From NCBI GenBank assembly GCA_036339375.1, contig JAYZBC010000032.1, forward strand, positions 1-33,659: a stretch of DNA of 33,659 bases, written 5' to 3'. The DNA is from JAYZBC01 sp036339375. Lineage in GTDB: Bacteria; Pseudomonadota; Alphaproteobacteria; MPNO01; UBA2964. The notes beneath the pieces are model-generated. The model made no database searches and was not told the origin of the DNA. It saw only the letters and a list, made by a program, of their open reading frames with translations. Shown piece by piece: positions 15,986 to 24,201 of the stretch; position 1 is the stretch's first letter, and each line of letters begins with the position of its first letter. The position numbers and the translations under genes were made by a program.

Positions 15986-16897
15986 TTAGCCGCTATCTGG
16001 TTTTTTTGGGGAAACTGTTTCCTGTCTCACAATATAAAGTGTTGCTGCAATAATTACCCCAGCGCCTAACCCGGTCCATAAATCTGGAATTTCTCCAAAG
16101 ACCATATAGCCTAATATTCCTGCATAAATGAGTCTGACATATTCCATTGGACCAACTGTATTCGCTTCGCCCACGGAAAACGCTCTAATAAAACCAGTCA
16201 TTCCTATAGTTGTTAATATTCCTATACCTATCAGAAGAAACCACTCACTGCCTACAGGCAACTTCCAAAGCCAAACTGCTGGAGCCGAAAAAATGGCAAC
16301 GCCACCTAAATGGTAGTAGAAAAGAATTCTATTTGGAGGTTCTGTTGTAGACATCAGTCTAATTAGAACGTTTGTAAATGCAAAGGTACACGCGCTCATT
16401 ACAGCTATCACCGCAACCGGATCGAAGCCTGCATGTCCCGGTCTCACCATAATAAGAACCCCAACAAAACCGATGGCGGTTGCGACCCATCGTTTGTAAC
16501 TTACAAGTTCAGATAAAATGATGACTGATATGATTGTAGTGAATAACGGACGTGAAAAAGTAATAGCTGTTACATCCGCCAGAAACATATGAATTACAGC
16601 ATAGAAAATTCCAATCTGTGCTGTACAAGCAAAAATCAGCCGGAGCAGGTGGATCCCTATCCGCTTTGTTTTTAGGCCAGAGACACCCATCCGGAAAAAT
16701 ACTGGAGATAAAATGATTAAACCAATTGAATACCGGCAAAATGCTAATTCTAAAGGGCTGAATTTTCTGCCCAGTAGTTTAATGAGGACATCGTTTAGCG
16801 CAAACGCGATAGTGCCCAAAGTAATCCACAATATCCCTCTGAGATTCCCTGATAACCCATTCCAGCGATTAGAAACCATGTGAAAGAAATAGTTCAC
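15986..16897 (-). CDS. DMT superfamily (EamA) transporter 2
   Basis: The 303-residue protein has about ten membrane helices and two EamA halves; marks include LSGNLRGILWITLG, LLGRKFSPLELAFCRY, TFSRPLFTTIISVIILSE, TAIGFVGVLIMVRPG and EYVRLIYAGILGYMVFGEIPDLWTG. It starts at GTG 16897, which overlaps the stop of EamA 3 in GTGA, so it is translated after it. EamA 2 and 3 are obvious tandem duplicates, sharing KLLGRKF, TEPPNRILFYYH, TTIGMT and GPxEYVRLIYA blocks at the same places. Substrate unknown. Confidence 0.88.
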   Translation of the reverse strand: MNYFFHMVSNRWNGLSGNLRGILWITLGTIAFALNDVLIKLLGRKFSPLELAFCRYSIGLIILSPVFFRMGVSGLKTKRIGIHLLRLIFACTAQIGIFYAVIHMFLADVTAITFSRPLFTTIISVIILSELVSYKRWVATAIGFVGVLIMVRPGHAGFDPVAVIAVMSACTFAFTNVLIRLMSTTEPPNRILFYYHLGGVAIFSAPAVWLWKLPVGSEWFLLIGIGILTTIGMTGFIRAFSVGEANTVGPMEYVRLIYAGILGYMVFGEIPDLWTGLGAGVIIAATLYIVRQETVSPKKPDSG

Positions 16898-17817
16898 TGT
16901 GACCCATTATATTTTGCCTTATTTTTGGCTTCATCACGCGCAATATAAATAGCACTGGCAATAATTAATATGGCGCCTACCCCCGTCCATAAGGACGGAA
17001 TTTCACTAAATACAAAGTAACCAAAAATGGCTGCATAAATGAGACGAACATATTCTATGGGTCCGACCGCATTGGCCTCTCCGATAGAAAAAGCCCGAAC
17101 AAAACAAGTCATGCCAATTGTAGTTAGGACAGCAACAGAAATGAGCAAAACCCACTCTATGCCAATTGGTGTTTGCCAAACAAAAATAGCTGGGCCAGTG
17201 AATACTATAATTCCGCCAATATGGTAGTAAAACAAGATACGGTTTGGAGGTTCCGTTCTAGATAGGACCCGAATTAAAACATTTGCGATTGCAAATGTAA
17301 GGGCTGCTGCGACGCCCACCAACGCTATGAGATTCATTGATCCATCTCCGGGGCGGACCATAATAATTACACCCAAAAAACCAATAGCAGTAGCAGACCA
17401 ACGACGTTTGCTTACAATTTCCGAAACTAAAAATACCGCAATTATCGTTGTGAAAAGGGGTTTGGAAAAGAAGATAGCTGTTGCATCCGCTAAAGGTATA
17501 TTAATCACGGTAATAAAAATTCCCACTTGGGCGAGCATCGCAAGTAACATTCTTATAATATGGAGACCAATTTTTTTGGTTTTAAGGTTTTCTAAACCCA
17601 TTTTTAAAAAAATTGGTGTTAGGATTATCATTCCTATTCCATACCTAAATAAAGCGAGTTCCATTGGGTCAAACTTCCGCCCGAGAAGTTTTACAATTAC
17701 GTCCGTGATAGAAAATAAAAATGCGCCAATGCTGAGCCAAACAATTCCACGAATATTGCCACTAAGTTTTACCCAATTTTTAGAAAAACGCTCTGCTTTT
17801 TGGAGAAACTCAACCAA
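16894..17817 (-). CDS. DMT superfamily (EamA) transporter 3
   Basis: The 307-residue, ten-helix protein is a tandem paralogue of EamA 2, with KLLGRKFDPMELALFRY, FFSKPLFTTIIAVFLVSE, TAIGFLGVIIMVRPG and EYVRLIYAAIFGYFVFSEIPSLWTG. It would be the first gene of this two-gene unit. The frame closes just upstream (TGA two codons before), so the TTG at 17817 is the only reasonable start; its ribosome site is weak. The gap to the molybdenum hydroxylase genes on the other strand is 270 nt and holds a possible gene remnant. Substrate unknown. Confidence 0.88.
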   Translation of the reverse strand: MVEFLQKAERFSKNWVKLSGNIRGIVWLSIGAFLFSITDVIVKLLGRKFDPMELALFRYGIGMIILTPIFLKMGLENLKTKKIGLHIIRMLLAMLAQVGIFITVINIPLADATAIFFSKPLFTTIIAVFLVSEIVSKRRWSATAIGFLGVIIMVRPGDGSMNLIALVGVAAALTFAIANVLIRVLSRTEPPNRILFYYHIGGIIVFTGPAIFVWQTPIGIEWVLLISVAVLTTIGMTCFVRAFSIGEANAVGPIEYVRLIYAAIFGYFVFSEIPSLWTGVGAILIIASAIYIARDEAKNKAKYNGSQ

Positions 17818-17945
17818 TTTTGTATCAATCCAGATTGTTATTTTGTTGTGCGTGTTTGGTAATGCCGTACAACTGGGAGGGATACAACCTTAAGCCTAAT
17901 TTAAAACAAAGTTTTTTTTCTTTTCACCTATGCTCTATATTTACA

Positions 17946-18056
17946 AAATGGGTAGGCTAGTGTGGTGTAGAATTTGTAGCTGGTACCACGGAAGAGCTTT
18001 CTGTTTTAATAAAGGCTTAGACACTTGCTGCAAATTTTGACGATATAGGCATTAAG
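17946..18056 (+). pseudogene. Possible remnant of a TctC/Bug-type solute-binding protein C-terminus
   Basis: In the frame starting at 17946, the stretch after a stop at 17958-17960 reads CGVEFVAGTTEELSVLIKA, then a TAG at 18018-18020, then TLAANFDDIGIK. This resembles the C-terminal end of tripartite tricarboxylate receptors (G-x-E-P-V-x-G-T-P-E-E-x-x-x-F-I-x-A-E ... A-G-I-K), with the TAG at the place of the usual Glu (GAG) and about two residues missing before GIK. Nothing recognisable remains upstream. It may be a decayed gene end, or chance similarity over ~30 residues. Confidence 0.3.
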
Positions 18057-18087
18057 AAACTGTTTTTAGTTAAAGCGGGGAAGTGGT

Positions 18088-18957
18088 TTGAAGCCAGCTT
18101 CATTTAAATATTTTTATCCGAAAGACTTGCCCGAAGTATTTTCGCTTTTGGAAAAATATGGATCCAGGGCTCGTTTACTTGCTGGTGGACAAAGCCTTGT
18201 ACCTCTGATGAATTTTCGGTTGAGCCGCCCGGACTTCTTAGTAGACCTTAACGGGATATCTGAGCTCTCTTTTATTCGTAATAAATCTTCAAATATTGAA
18301 ATCGGAGCAATGACCCGAGCACGCGCTATAGAGGGTGATCATCTTATTGGGCTGCATGTTCCAATGTTGCGTATAGCCACAACTCAAATAGCCCACCTTC
18401 CCATTAGGAGCCGTGGAACAATTGGTGGTAGTCTGGCAAATGCGGATCCAGCTGCTGAATATCCGGCGGTTGCCCTTGCCCTAAACATGGATTTGGTAGT
18501 GCAAAGCGTAGGTGGTGAAAGGCGTATTGCAGCGAAAGACTTTTTTTTGGATAGTTTAACAACAGCTCTGGCACCTAATGAATTACTTACGAAAATTATT
18601 GTTCCAAAAATCCCTAAAGGAAGCGGATTTGCCTTAATTGAAATTGCACGTCGCCGGGGTGACTTTGCTATTGCAGGGGTGGCTACACAGCTGACCTTGT
18701 CGGGGAAAAATGTTAAAACAGTGAGTTTGGCCTTTTTTGGGGTAGGCCCTGTTCCAACGAGACTTGTCGCAGCTGAAAGAGTAATTTTGCGTGATGGCAT
18801 TAACGACAAAGCTATCAAAGCAGCAGCTTCCGCTGTGGAAGATGAAATTGATCCAATTGGCGATCTTCATGCTACCGCAGAATATAGAAGACGCTTGGCA
18901 GGAGTCATCTGCAAGCGTGCATTAAAACAAGCAGTTTCAAATGCCCGGAATGCGTAA
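18088..18957 (+). CDS. Molybdenum hydroxylase FAD-binding medium subunit (CoxM/CutM-like)
   Basis: The 289-residue subunit carries the two FAD-binding motifs of the xanthine dehydrogenase/CO dehydrogenase family: AGGQS (32-36) and TIGGS (111-115), followed by NADPAAEYP, and a C-terminal CO_deh_flav_C region (about 180-285). It passes electrons from the 2Fe-2S subunit to an acceptor. The TTG at 18088 behind GGGGAAG is the only suitable start. Its stop overlaps the ATG of the small subunit by one base (TAATG). It is the first gene of a medium-small-large operon with no maturation genes alongside. Confidence 0.92.
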   Translation: MKPASFKYFYPKDLPEVFSLLEKYGSRARLLAGGQSLVPLMNFRLSRPDFLVDLNGISELSFIRNKSSNIEIGAMTRARAIEGDHLIGLHVPMLRIATTQIAHLPIRSRGTIGGSLANADPAAEYPAVALALNMDLVVQSVGGERRIAAKDFFLDSLTTALAPNELLTKIIVPKIPKGSGFALIEIARRRGDFAIAGVATQLTLSGKNVKTVSLAFFGVGPVPTRLVAAERVILRDGINDKAIKAAASAVEDEIDPIGDLHATAEYRRRLAGVICKRALKQAVSNARNA

Positions 18958-19463
18958 TGAAACAAAAAACAAAAATTACACTACAAGTTAACAGCGAAAT
19001 GAGAACTAGTGAAGCTGAGCCTCGAATGCTGTTGTCGGATTTTTTGCGGGATGTTTTGGATTATACTGGAACACATGTTGGCTGTGAACACGGCATTTGT
19101 GGTGCTTGTACGGTGCTTGTAAACGGTGAGGCAGTGCGTTCTTGCTTGATGTTTGCGGTTCAGGCAGAGGGACAGAAAATTGAAACTGTGGAAAGTCTTT
19201 CAAAAGGAAATTCCCTGCACCCTTTGCAAGAGTTGTTCTCAAAGCATCGTGCACTGCAGTGCGGGTTTTGTACGCCCGGTATGCTATTGACCGCTATTGA
19301 TTTGGTTCAAAATAATCCTGCAATCACCAAGGAGGAGATTCAAAACGGCATGTCGGCGGTACTTTGTCGGTGCACAGGTTACGAAGGCATAATCACGGCT
19401 GTTACAGAGTATGCCAACGGATTGAAGTCAAAAGGTATGGAAAAGTCACCACAAAATGGTTGA
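18957..19463 (+). CDS. Molybdenum hydroxylase 2x[2Fe-2S] small subunit (CoxS-like)
   Basis: The 168-residue subunit has both iron-sulfur domains: a plant-ferredoxin-type cluster with Cys43, Cys48, Cys51 and Cys63 (CEHGICGAC motif), and a helical cluster domain with Cys102, Cys105, Cys137 and Cys139 (QCGFCTPG and CRCTGY). It relays electrons from the molybdenum site to FAD. Length is normal for the family. It overlaps the upstream gene by 1 nt and the downstream large-subunit gene by 8 nt, so the three are translationally coupled. Confidence 0.95.
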   Translation: MKQKTKITLQVNSEMRTSEAEPRMLLSDFLRDVLDYTGTHVGCEHGICGACTVLVNGEAVRSCLMFAVQAEGQKIETVESLSKGNSLHPLQELFSKHRALQCGFCTPGMLLTAIDLVQNNPAITKEEIQNGMSAVLCRCTGYEGIITAVTEYANGLKSKGMEKSPQNG

Positions 19464-21834
19464 AATTGGGTCAAAATATATCGGAAGGTCAGTCGCTCGC
19501 CGGGAGGATAAACGCTTACTGCGGGGTGAGGGCACGTTTGTAGGTGACATGAAGATTCAGGGTATGCTCCATGTCGGCATTGCAAGAAGCCAATTGCCGC
19601 ATGCCTACATCAAAAGTGTTGATTTATCTGCAGCAAGCGCTTTGGATGGCGTACACATTGCTCTTTCAGGAGAAGATCTGAAGCATGAATTGCCTCCCAT
19701 CAACGGCATGCAGGTTTCAGCGCCCAAAGGGTGGCGAGATGGCATGGAGCCCAGTATAGACATTCCGGACCAAATTCTTCTTCCTCATGACAAAGTGCGC
19801 TATGTTGGGGAACCTTACGCCCTTGTTGTAGCGGATAATCGTTATTCCGCTGAAGACGCAATTGAACTAATTGATGCAAAATTTGACCCGTTACAACCAA
19901 TCGATAATGCTCAGACAGCTTTGAATAGTAATGCCGACCTAATTCACGAAACTTTGGGTCAAAATATTGCAGCAACGCTTCATGCAAAAAAAGGTGAAGG
20001 AGCGGCTGCAATCGAAAGAGCCAAAAATAGGTTGAAAAGAAAATTCTTCCACCACCGTTACGCAGGAATGCCGTTGGAATGCAGGGGCGTTTTGGCTGAT
20101 TATGACAGTAGAACCAAATCTCTTACGGTTTGGTCGTCGACGCAGGTTGTTCATTGGGTGAGGCGGGAAATCTCCGCTGCATTGAAAATGCCTGAAGAAC
20201 GAATTCGCGTAATAGCTCCCGACGTGGGAGGCGGTTTTGGGGTTAAGGGCCATGTTTACCCGGAAGATATTCTTATCGCCTATCTTTCCAAGCGTTTGTG
20301 CCGCCCAATTAAGTGGCTTGAAGATCGTCACGAACATTTCCTAAACTCCGCTCATTCCCGTGATAATCATTTCGATGTTGAAGTTGGTTTCGAGAATGAT
20401 GGTCGAATTGTAGCGTTAAAAAACTCCTTTTTAATAGATTCCGGGGCCTATTCCCCGGTGGGAGCCGCCATTGCGGGCAATTCAATCGTTCATACACTTG
20501 GTCCCTACGATATTGAACATTATGAGGCCTTTTGCAAACTAATGCTAACTAACCGAACACCCAATGCCCCATATAGGGGCGCAGGAAGACCGGAGGTAGC
20601 CTTTGTTATGGAAAGGGTTATTGACTTGGTTGCGAATGAACTTGACTTAGAGCCCGCAGAAGTTCGGTTAAAAAACATGATACAACCAGAACAAATGCCG
20701 TATAACGTGGGTCTGCCTTATCGTGACGGCGTCATAATAGAATATGATGGCGGCGATTATCCGAAAGCGCTCCGCATGGCTCTGGAAGATTTAGGGGGCC
20801 TTAAAAATTTTCGTTCGCGTCAAAAACAAGCCCTGGAAAAAGGTAGTTATTTGGGTCTTGGTATTGGTTGCTATGTAGAAGGGACTGGCATTGGTCCTTT
20901 TGAAGGCGCGACGGTTAAAATCGATTCAAGTGGTAAAATTTTTGTGAATACTGGGGCCTGTCCACAGGGTCAGGGTCACGAGACAACTTTTGCACAAGTG
21001 GCTGCTGACTTATGGGGGGTACCCATCGAAGATGTCTTTGTCACCTTAGCAGACACTTCACAAGTTACGATGGGGTATGGAACGATTGCTAGCCGTAGTG
21101 CGGTAACAGCCTCTGGTGCCATTCAAAGATCAAGTGCAAAACTCCAAGACAAGGTTTTAAAAATTGTTGCAAATGTGCTGGAAGTACCGGAAGCGGACCT
21201 TGAATTTCGTGATGGAAAAGTTTCCGTCAAAGGTGTAGCTGAGCTTTCAATGACAATAAAGGAAGTCGCAAAGGCCTCCCAACCAGGCTGGAACCATCAA
21301 CGGCCTGAAGGTGTTGAAGCGGGTCTAGAAGAGACAGCCTATTACGAGCCTCCCACTGTTACGTGGGCTTACGCAGCAAATGCTGCGATAGTTGAAGTAG
21401 ATATCTCTACAGGGGAAATAAAAATTGAACGTTACGTGGAAGTTCACGACGCTGGTAACTTGATTAACCCTGCCATTGCCGACGGGCAGGTAAAAGGAGG
21501 TTTGGTACAAGGGATTGGTGGCGGCTTAATGGAAGAGCTTTGCTACGACGAACACGGACAATTAATAACAGGTAGCCTTATGGATTATCTGATTCCAACG
21601 GCATCAGACGTACCCCCAATAAAAGTAATTCACCTTGAAACACCATCAACACGCAATGTTTTTGGTTTTAAAGGCCTAGGAGAGGGTGGCGCTATTGCTC
21701 CACCGGTAGTGATTGCAAATGCGGTATGCGACGCTCTTAAGCCTTTTAAAATTGAACTCAACAACACACCGGTTAGGTGTCAGGAAATCTTACGGTTAGT
21801 GGATAATAGTTCCTTTAATACAACCAATAGATAG
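19456..21834 (+). CDS. Molybdenum hydroxylase large catalytic subunit (CoxL-like, form II-type motif)
   Basis: The 792-residue large subunit binds molybdopterin cytosine dinucleotide. It starts YIGRSVARREDKRLLRGEG, has the GGGFGVKG loop (258-265), and the active-site loop PYRGAGR (372-378). Form I CO dehydrogenases carry AYxCSFR here, so the Cys that binds copper is absent; AYRGAGR is the form II or general hydroxylase version. The catalytic Glu is Glu743 in GLGEGGAIAPP. It is therefore probably a hydroxylase of an N-heterocycle, aldehyde or similar compound, with weak or no CO oxidation; that is inference. No coxD-G or other maturation genes adjoin it. Confidence 0.92.
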   Translation: MVEIGSKYIGRSVARREDKRLLRGEGTFVGDMKIQGMLHVGIARSQLPHAYIKSVDLSAASALDGVHIALSGEDLKHELPPINGMQVSAPKGWRDGMEPSIDIPDQILLPHDKVRYVGEPYALVVADNRYSAEDAIELIDAKFDPLQPIDNAQTALNSNADLIHETLGQNIAATLHAKKGEGAAAIERAKNRLKRKFFHHRYAGMPLECRGVLADYDSRTKSLTVWSSTQVVHWVRREISAALKMPEERIRVIAPDVGGGFGVKGHVYPEDILIAYLSKRLCRPIKWLEDRHEHFLNSAHSRDNHFDVEVGFENDGRIVALKNSFLIDSGAYSPVGAAIAGNSIVHTLGPYDIEHYEAFCKLMLTNRTPNAPYRGAGRPEVAFVMERVIDLVANELDLEPAEVRLKNMIQPEQMPYNVGLPYRDGVIIEYDGGDYPKALRMALEDLGGLKNFRSRQKQALEKGSYLGLGIGCYVEGTGIGPFEGATVKIDSSGKIFVNTGACPQGQGHETTFAQVAADLWGVPIEDVFVTLADTSQVTMGYGTIASRSAVTASGAIQRSSAKLQDKVLKIVANVLEVPEADLEFRDGKVSVKGVAELSMTIKEVAKASQPGWNHQRPEGVEAGLEETAYYEPPTVTWAYAANAAIVEVDISTGEIKIERYVEVHDAGNLINPAIADGQVKGGLVQGIGGGLMEELCYDEHGQLITGSLMDYLIPTASDVPPIKVIHLETPSTRNVFGFKGLGEGGAIAPPVVIANAVCDALKPFKIELNNTPVRCQEILRLVDNSSFNTTNR

Positions 21835-21847
21835 TGATTTTTGGGTA

Positions 21848-21875
21848 TTTTTAGAAAGCCTTTGCGGCTGAAAAA
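21848..21875. terminator. Weak hairpin between convergent CoxL-like and TauD genes
   Basis: AGCC (21857-21860) pairs with GGCT (21866-21869), and TTTTT (21848-21852) can pair with AAAAA (21871-21875) across an internal loop. Its position between convergent stops suits a terminator, but the stem is short and interrupted. Confidence 0.3.
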
Positions 21876-21884
21876 TTCCACAAT

Positions 21885-22745
21885 TTAGCTAGATGGGCCA
21901 AAAGGTTTGTCTCCCCTTGTGGATGTCCGGTGGATCAGTCGTATGTCATCCCCGGAATACCCTCCACAAGCCCGATGATTAATACTGCGGTTGTCCCACA
22001 TCACCAAATCTCCAAGTTGCCATTTATGCCGATAGGTGTGTTCAGATTTTATTTGATGTTGGAAAAGATAATCGAGTAATGGCTGGGCGTCGCTGTTTTC
22101 CATTTGGTCTATTGCAATGGTAAACCGAGGAGACACGTAGAGGGATTTTTGACCGGAAACTGGGTGAATTCTGACAATGGGATGGGTGACGTCTTTAACT
22201 TGTGTTTGGGCATCGTAATAGGCTTTGCCTCCCGGACGAGTGACCTCAACCCTTGAATTTCGAAGCTTATTTGCGGTGTGTACTCCGTTTAGGTTCTGAA
22301 TTTTCTTTTTGATCTTTTCGGGCAGGGCATTATAGGCTGAACAAAGATTAGAAAACTCGGTGTCACCCCCCTTACTTGGGAGTTTTAGAGCGTACAAAAA
22401 AGTGGCTAGACCGGTTTCTTCTTGATAGGAAAGATCGGAATGCCAAAAATCTCCTGCAGACAGGACCCCGATATATTTTCCTTTAACTTTCTCATTGGAT
22501 AAAATTACAACTTCAGGAAATTCCGGAACTCGGTGTTCCTCAGTATATAATTTTTCAACCAAACCAAAATGTTTGCTGAAGGCAATTTGTTGGTCTGGAA
22601 ACATTTTTTGTTCATGAAAAATTAGTACTTGATAGGTAACAAAAGCGTCTTGGAGCTTTAAAATTGTTTTTTGCGTCAAATTCTTCCTGAGATCTAAACC
22701 GTAAATTTTTGCGCCCAAAGGCCCCGAGAGTTTTTCAATTTCCAT
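21885..22745 (-). CDS. TauD/TfdA family Fe(II)/2-oxoglutarate dioxygenase, copy 1
   Basis: The 286-residue protein has the facial triad His102-x-Asp104 (FWHSDLSY) and His257 (DNRSINHRA), plus Arg273 in IHRTSTRGD, which binds the 2-oxoglutarate carboxylate. The N-terminal LGAKIYGLDLRK block is also typical. Members hydroxylate substrates such as taurine, alkyl sulfates, 2,4-D, carnitine-like amines or amino acids, with loss of CO2 from 2-oxoglutarate. The substrate here is unknown. It is divergent from a second TauD gene with 103 nt between the starts, and the two are paralogues with different substrate-pocket regions. Confidence 0.92.
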   Translation of the reverse strand: MEIEKLSGPLGAKIYGLDLRKNLTQKTILKLQDAFVTYQVLIFHEQKMFPDQQIAFSKHFGLVEKLYTEEHRVPEFPEVVILSNEKVKGKYIGVLSAGDFWHSDLSYQEETGLATFLYALKLPSKGGDTEFSNLCSAYNALPEKIKKKIQNLNGVHTANKLRNSRVEVTRPGGKAYYDAQTQVKDVTHPIVRIHPVSGQKSLYVSPRFTIAIDQMENSDAQPLLDYLFQHQIKSEHTYRHKWQLGDLVMWDNRSINHRACGGYSGDDIRLIHRTSTRGDKPFGPSS

Positions 22746-22813
22746 CCGCTATGTCCGGAGTTTTCATTTTAATTTAACCTGCTTCCAAAAACCCTAGCAG
22801 CCATGGTACCGTT

Positions 22814-22821
22814 TGTATAAT
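22814..22821 (+). promoter_or_regulatory. Candidate promoter -10 for TauD copy 2
   Basis: A consensus TATAAT (22816-22821) directly preceded by TG lies 27 nt before the ATG at 22849, leaving a short leader that contains GGGGAT as ribosome site. No good -35 lies 17 nt upstream. Confidence 0.45.
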
Positions 22822-22848
22822 AAAATTCTTTTTTGGGGATCTTAACCT

Positions 22849-23700
22849 ATGTCTATCACCGTCCACCCGATGTCAGATGCTTGTGGAGCCGAAATTAAAG
22901 GTGTTGACCTCCGGCAACCACTCGAGGCTCAAACGGTTAGGGAAATTGAACAAGCTTTTCACGACAATGTTGTGGTTGTTTTTCGAGACCAAGATATTAC
23001 TGAAAATGAACAAATGGATTTTGCCAATTCTCTAGGCGGTCTCGGTGAGCGCCAGCGTTCTCCTAATGGGTCAACGCCGGGTGGCAGTTATGACACGCCT
23101 TTCATGTTTGTGACTAACATCAAAGACAAAAAAGGGGTGCCTATTGGGGCGTTTGGTGATGGAGAGATGTGGTTTCACCACGATACCAGTTACTATGAAA
23201 ATCCTCATAAAGCCACATTATTGTATTCCATTACATTGCCAAGTTGGGGAGGAAATACCTGTTTTGCAAATATGTATAAGGCCTATGAAAATGTACCTGA
23301 CGCACTAAAGGAGAAGCTCAGGGACAGCAAAGTTTTGCAAATTCATGATTATAAGCGTCGGGAACGGATTGATGTTTATAATTCTGATATCTCGGGCATG
23401 CTGCAATTTTCGCAACCATTGTTTGTTAACCACCCGAAGACTGGAAGGAAGGCCCTTTATATTAGCCGCTTGATGTCTGCTAAAATAGAAGGCTTGGAAG
23501 AAGAAGAGAGTGAGGAAATTCTCGAACAGCTCTTTGAAATTTCCGAAGAGTCTTCAATCATTTTTGAACACGAGTGGAAACAAGGTGATTTAGTTTTGTG
23601 GGACAATTATGCTTCAATACATATGAGAAAAGATTTTCCACGCGAAGAATCCCGATTAATGCGCCGTTTAACTTTAAAAGGTTATGGGCCGCTGAATTAG
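22849..23700 (+). CDS. TauD/TfdA family Fe(II)/2-oxoglutarate dioxygenase, copy 2
   Basis: The 283-residue dioxygenase has His110-x-Asp112 (MWFHHDTSYY) and His258 (WDNYASIHMR) as iron ligands, with Arg272/Arg273 in RLMRRLTLKG for 2-oxoglutarate. The CGAEIKGVDLRQPL N-terminus and WGGNTCFANMYKAYENVP middle match the TfdA/TauD family. It shares the family layout with copy 1 but diverges widely, so the two probably act on different compounds. A cupin gene follows after 68 nt on the same strand, possibly in one transcript. Confidence 0.92.
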   Translation: MSITVHPMSDACGAEIKGVDLRQPLEAQTVREIEQAFHDNVVVVFRDQDITENEQMDFANSLGGLGERQRSPNGSTPGGSYDTPFMFVTNIKDKKGVPIGAFGDGEMWFHHDTSYYENPHKATLLYSITLPSWGGNTCFANMYKAYENVPDALKEKLRDSKVLQIHDYKRRERIDVYNSDISGMLQFSQPLFVNHPKTGRKALYISRLMSAKIEGLEEEESEEILEQLFEISEESSIIFEHEWKQGDLVLWDNYASIHMRKDFPREESRLMRRLTLKGYGPLN

Positions 23701-23768
23701 GTTATTTCATTTTCTATCTTGAAGGGTTAACTGCTTTTCTCACCATGACAGTAAAGGACAATTAAGAA

Positions 23769-24170
23769 ATGGATGAAACGGGAAAAATAAAATCCAAATT
23801 TTTAGTCAATAGGGCGAAGGATACACCGTTTAAGAGTGGCGGTTTACGTGTGTACCGGGAATATCGAGACTTTGGTTTGGCAGAGATTACAGAGGGAAAA
23901 ATTCACTGCCAAATTGTTAAGACAACTAAACCATGCCCTAAGGGTGGCAGTGGGATGCACTATCATGACCTTGAATTTCAAATGGTATTTTGTCTCAAAG
24001 GTAAATCTAAAGTTTGGTTTGAAGGGGAAGGGGAGGTAAATTTCGAGGCCGGTGACGTATGGGTGCAACCGCCTTGTATTCGCCATAATGTTCTAAATTA
24101 CTCTGATGATTATCAGGTAATGGAATTTACAATTCCAGCGGAATATGAAACCGTTCAGTTAGATGAATAG
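23769..24170 (+). CDS. Single-domain cupin protein
   Basis: The 133-residue protein has both cupin motifs: GMHYHDLEFQMVFCLKG with His64, His66 and Glu69 as metal ligands, and GDVWVQPPCIRHNV with His106. The full metal site suggests an enzyme or ligand-binding protein that uses Fe, Mn or Zn. AAAGGA lies upstream of the ATG. Small cupins next to oxygenase genes often act on ring-opened or unstable products, but the role cannot be told from sequence. It converges on the MFS gene with 31 nt between stops. Confidence 0.85.
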   Translation: MDETGKIKSKFLVNRAKDTPFKSGGLRVYREYRDFGLAEITEGKIHCQIVKTTKPCPKGGSGMHYHDLEFQMVFCLKGKSKVWFEGEGEVNFEAGDVWVQPPCIRHNVLNYSDDYQVMEFTIPAEYETVQLDE

Positions 24171-24201
24171 AATTTAAAAAATTTTCTGGGCCAAAATGGA
24201 A

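Noticed and set aside
17930..18040. A 36-codon open frame with five cysteines in the gap before the hydroxylase operon.
   Set aside because: It has no ribosome site, overlaps the possible TctC remnant in another frame, and its length is expected by chance.
18088..21834. True aerobic CO dehydrogenase.
   Set aside because: The copper-binding Cys of the form I loop is missing and no cox maturation genes adjoin.
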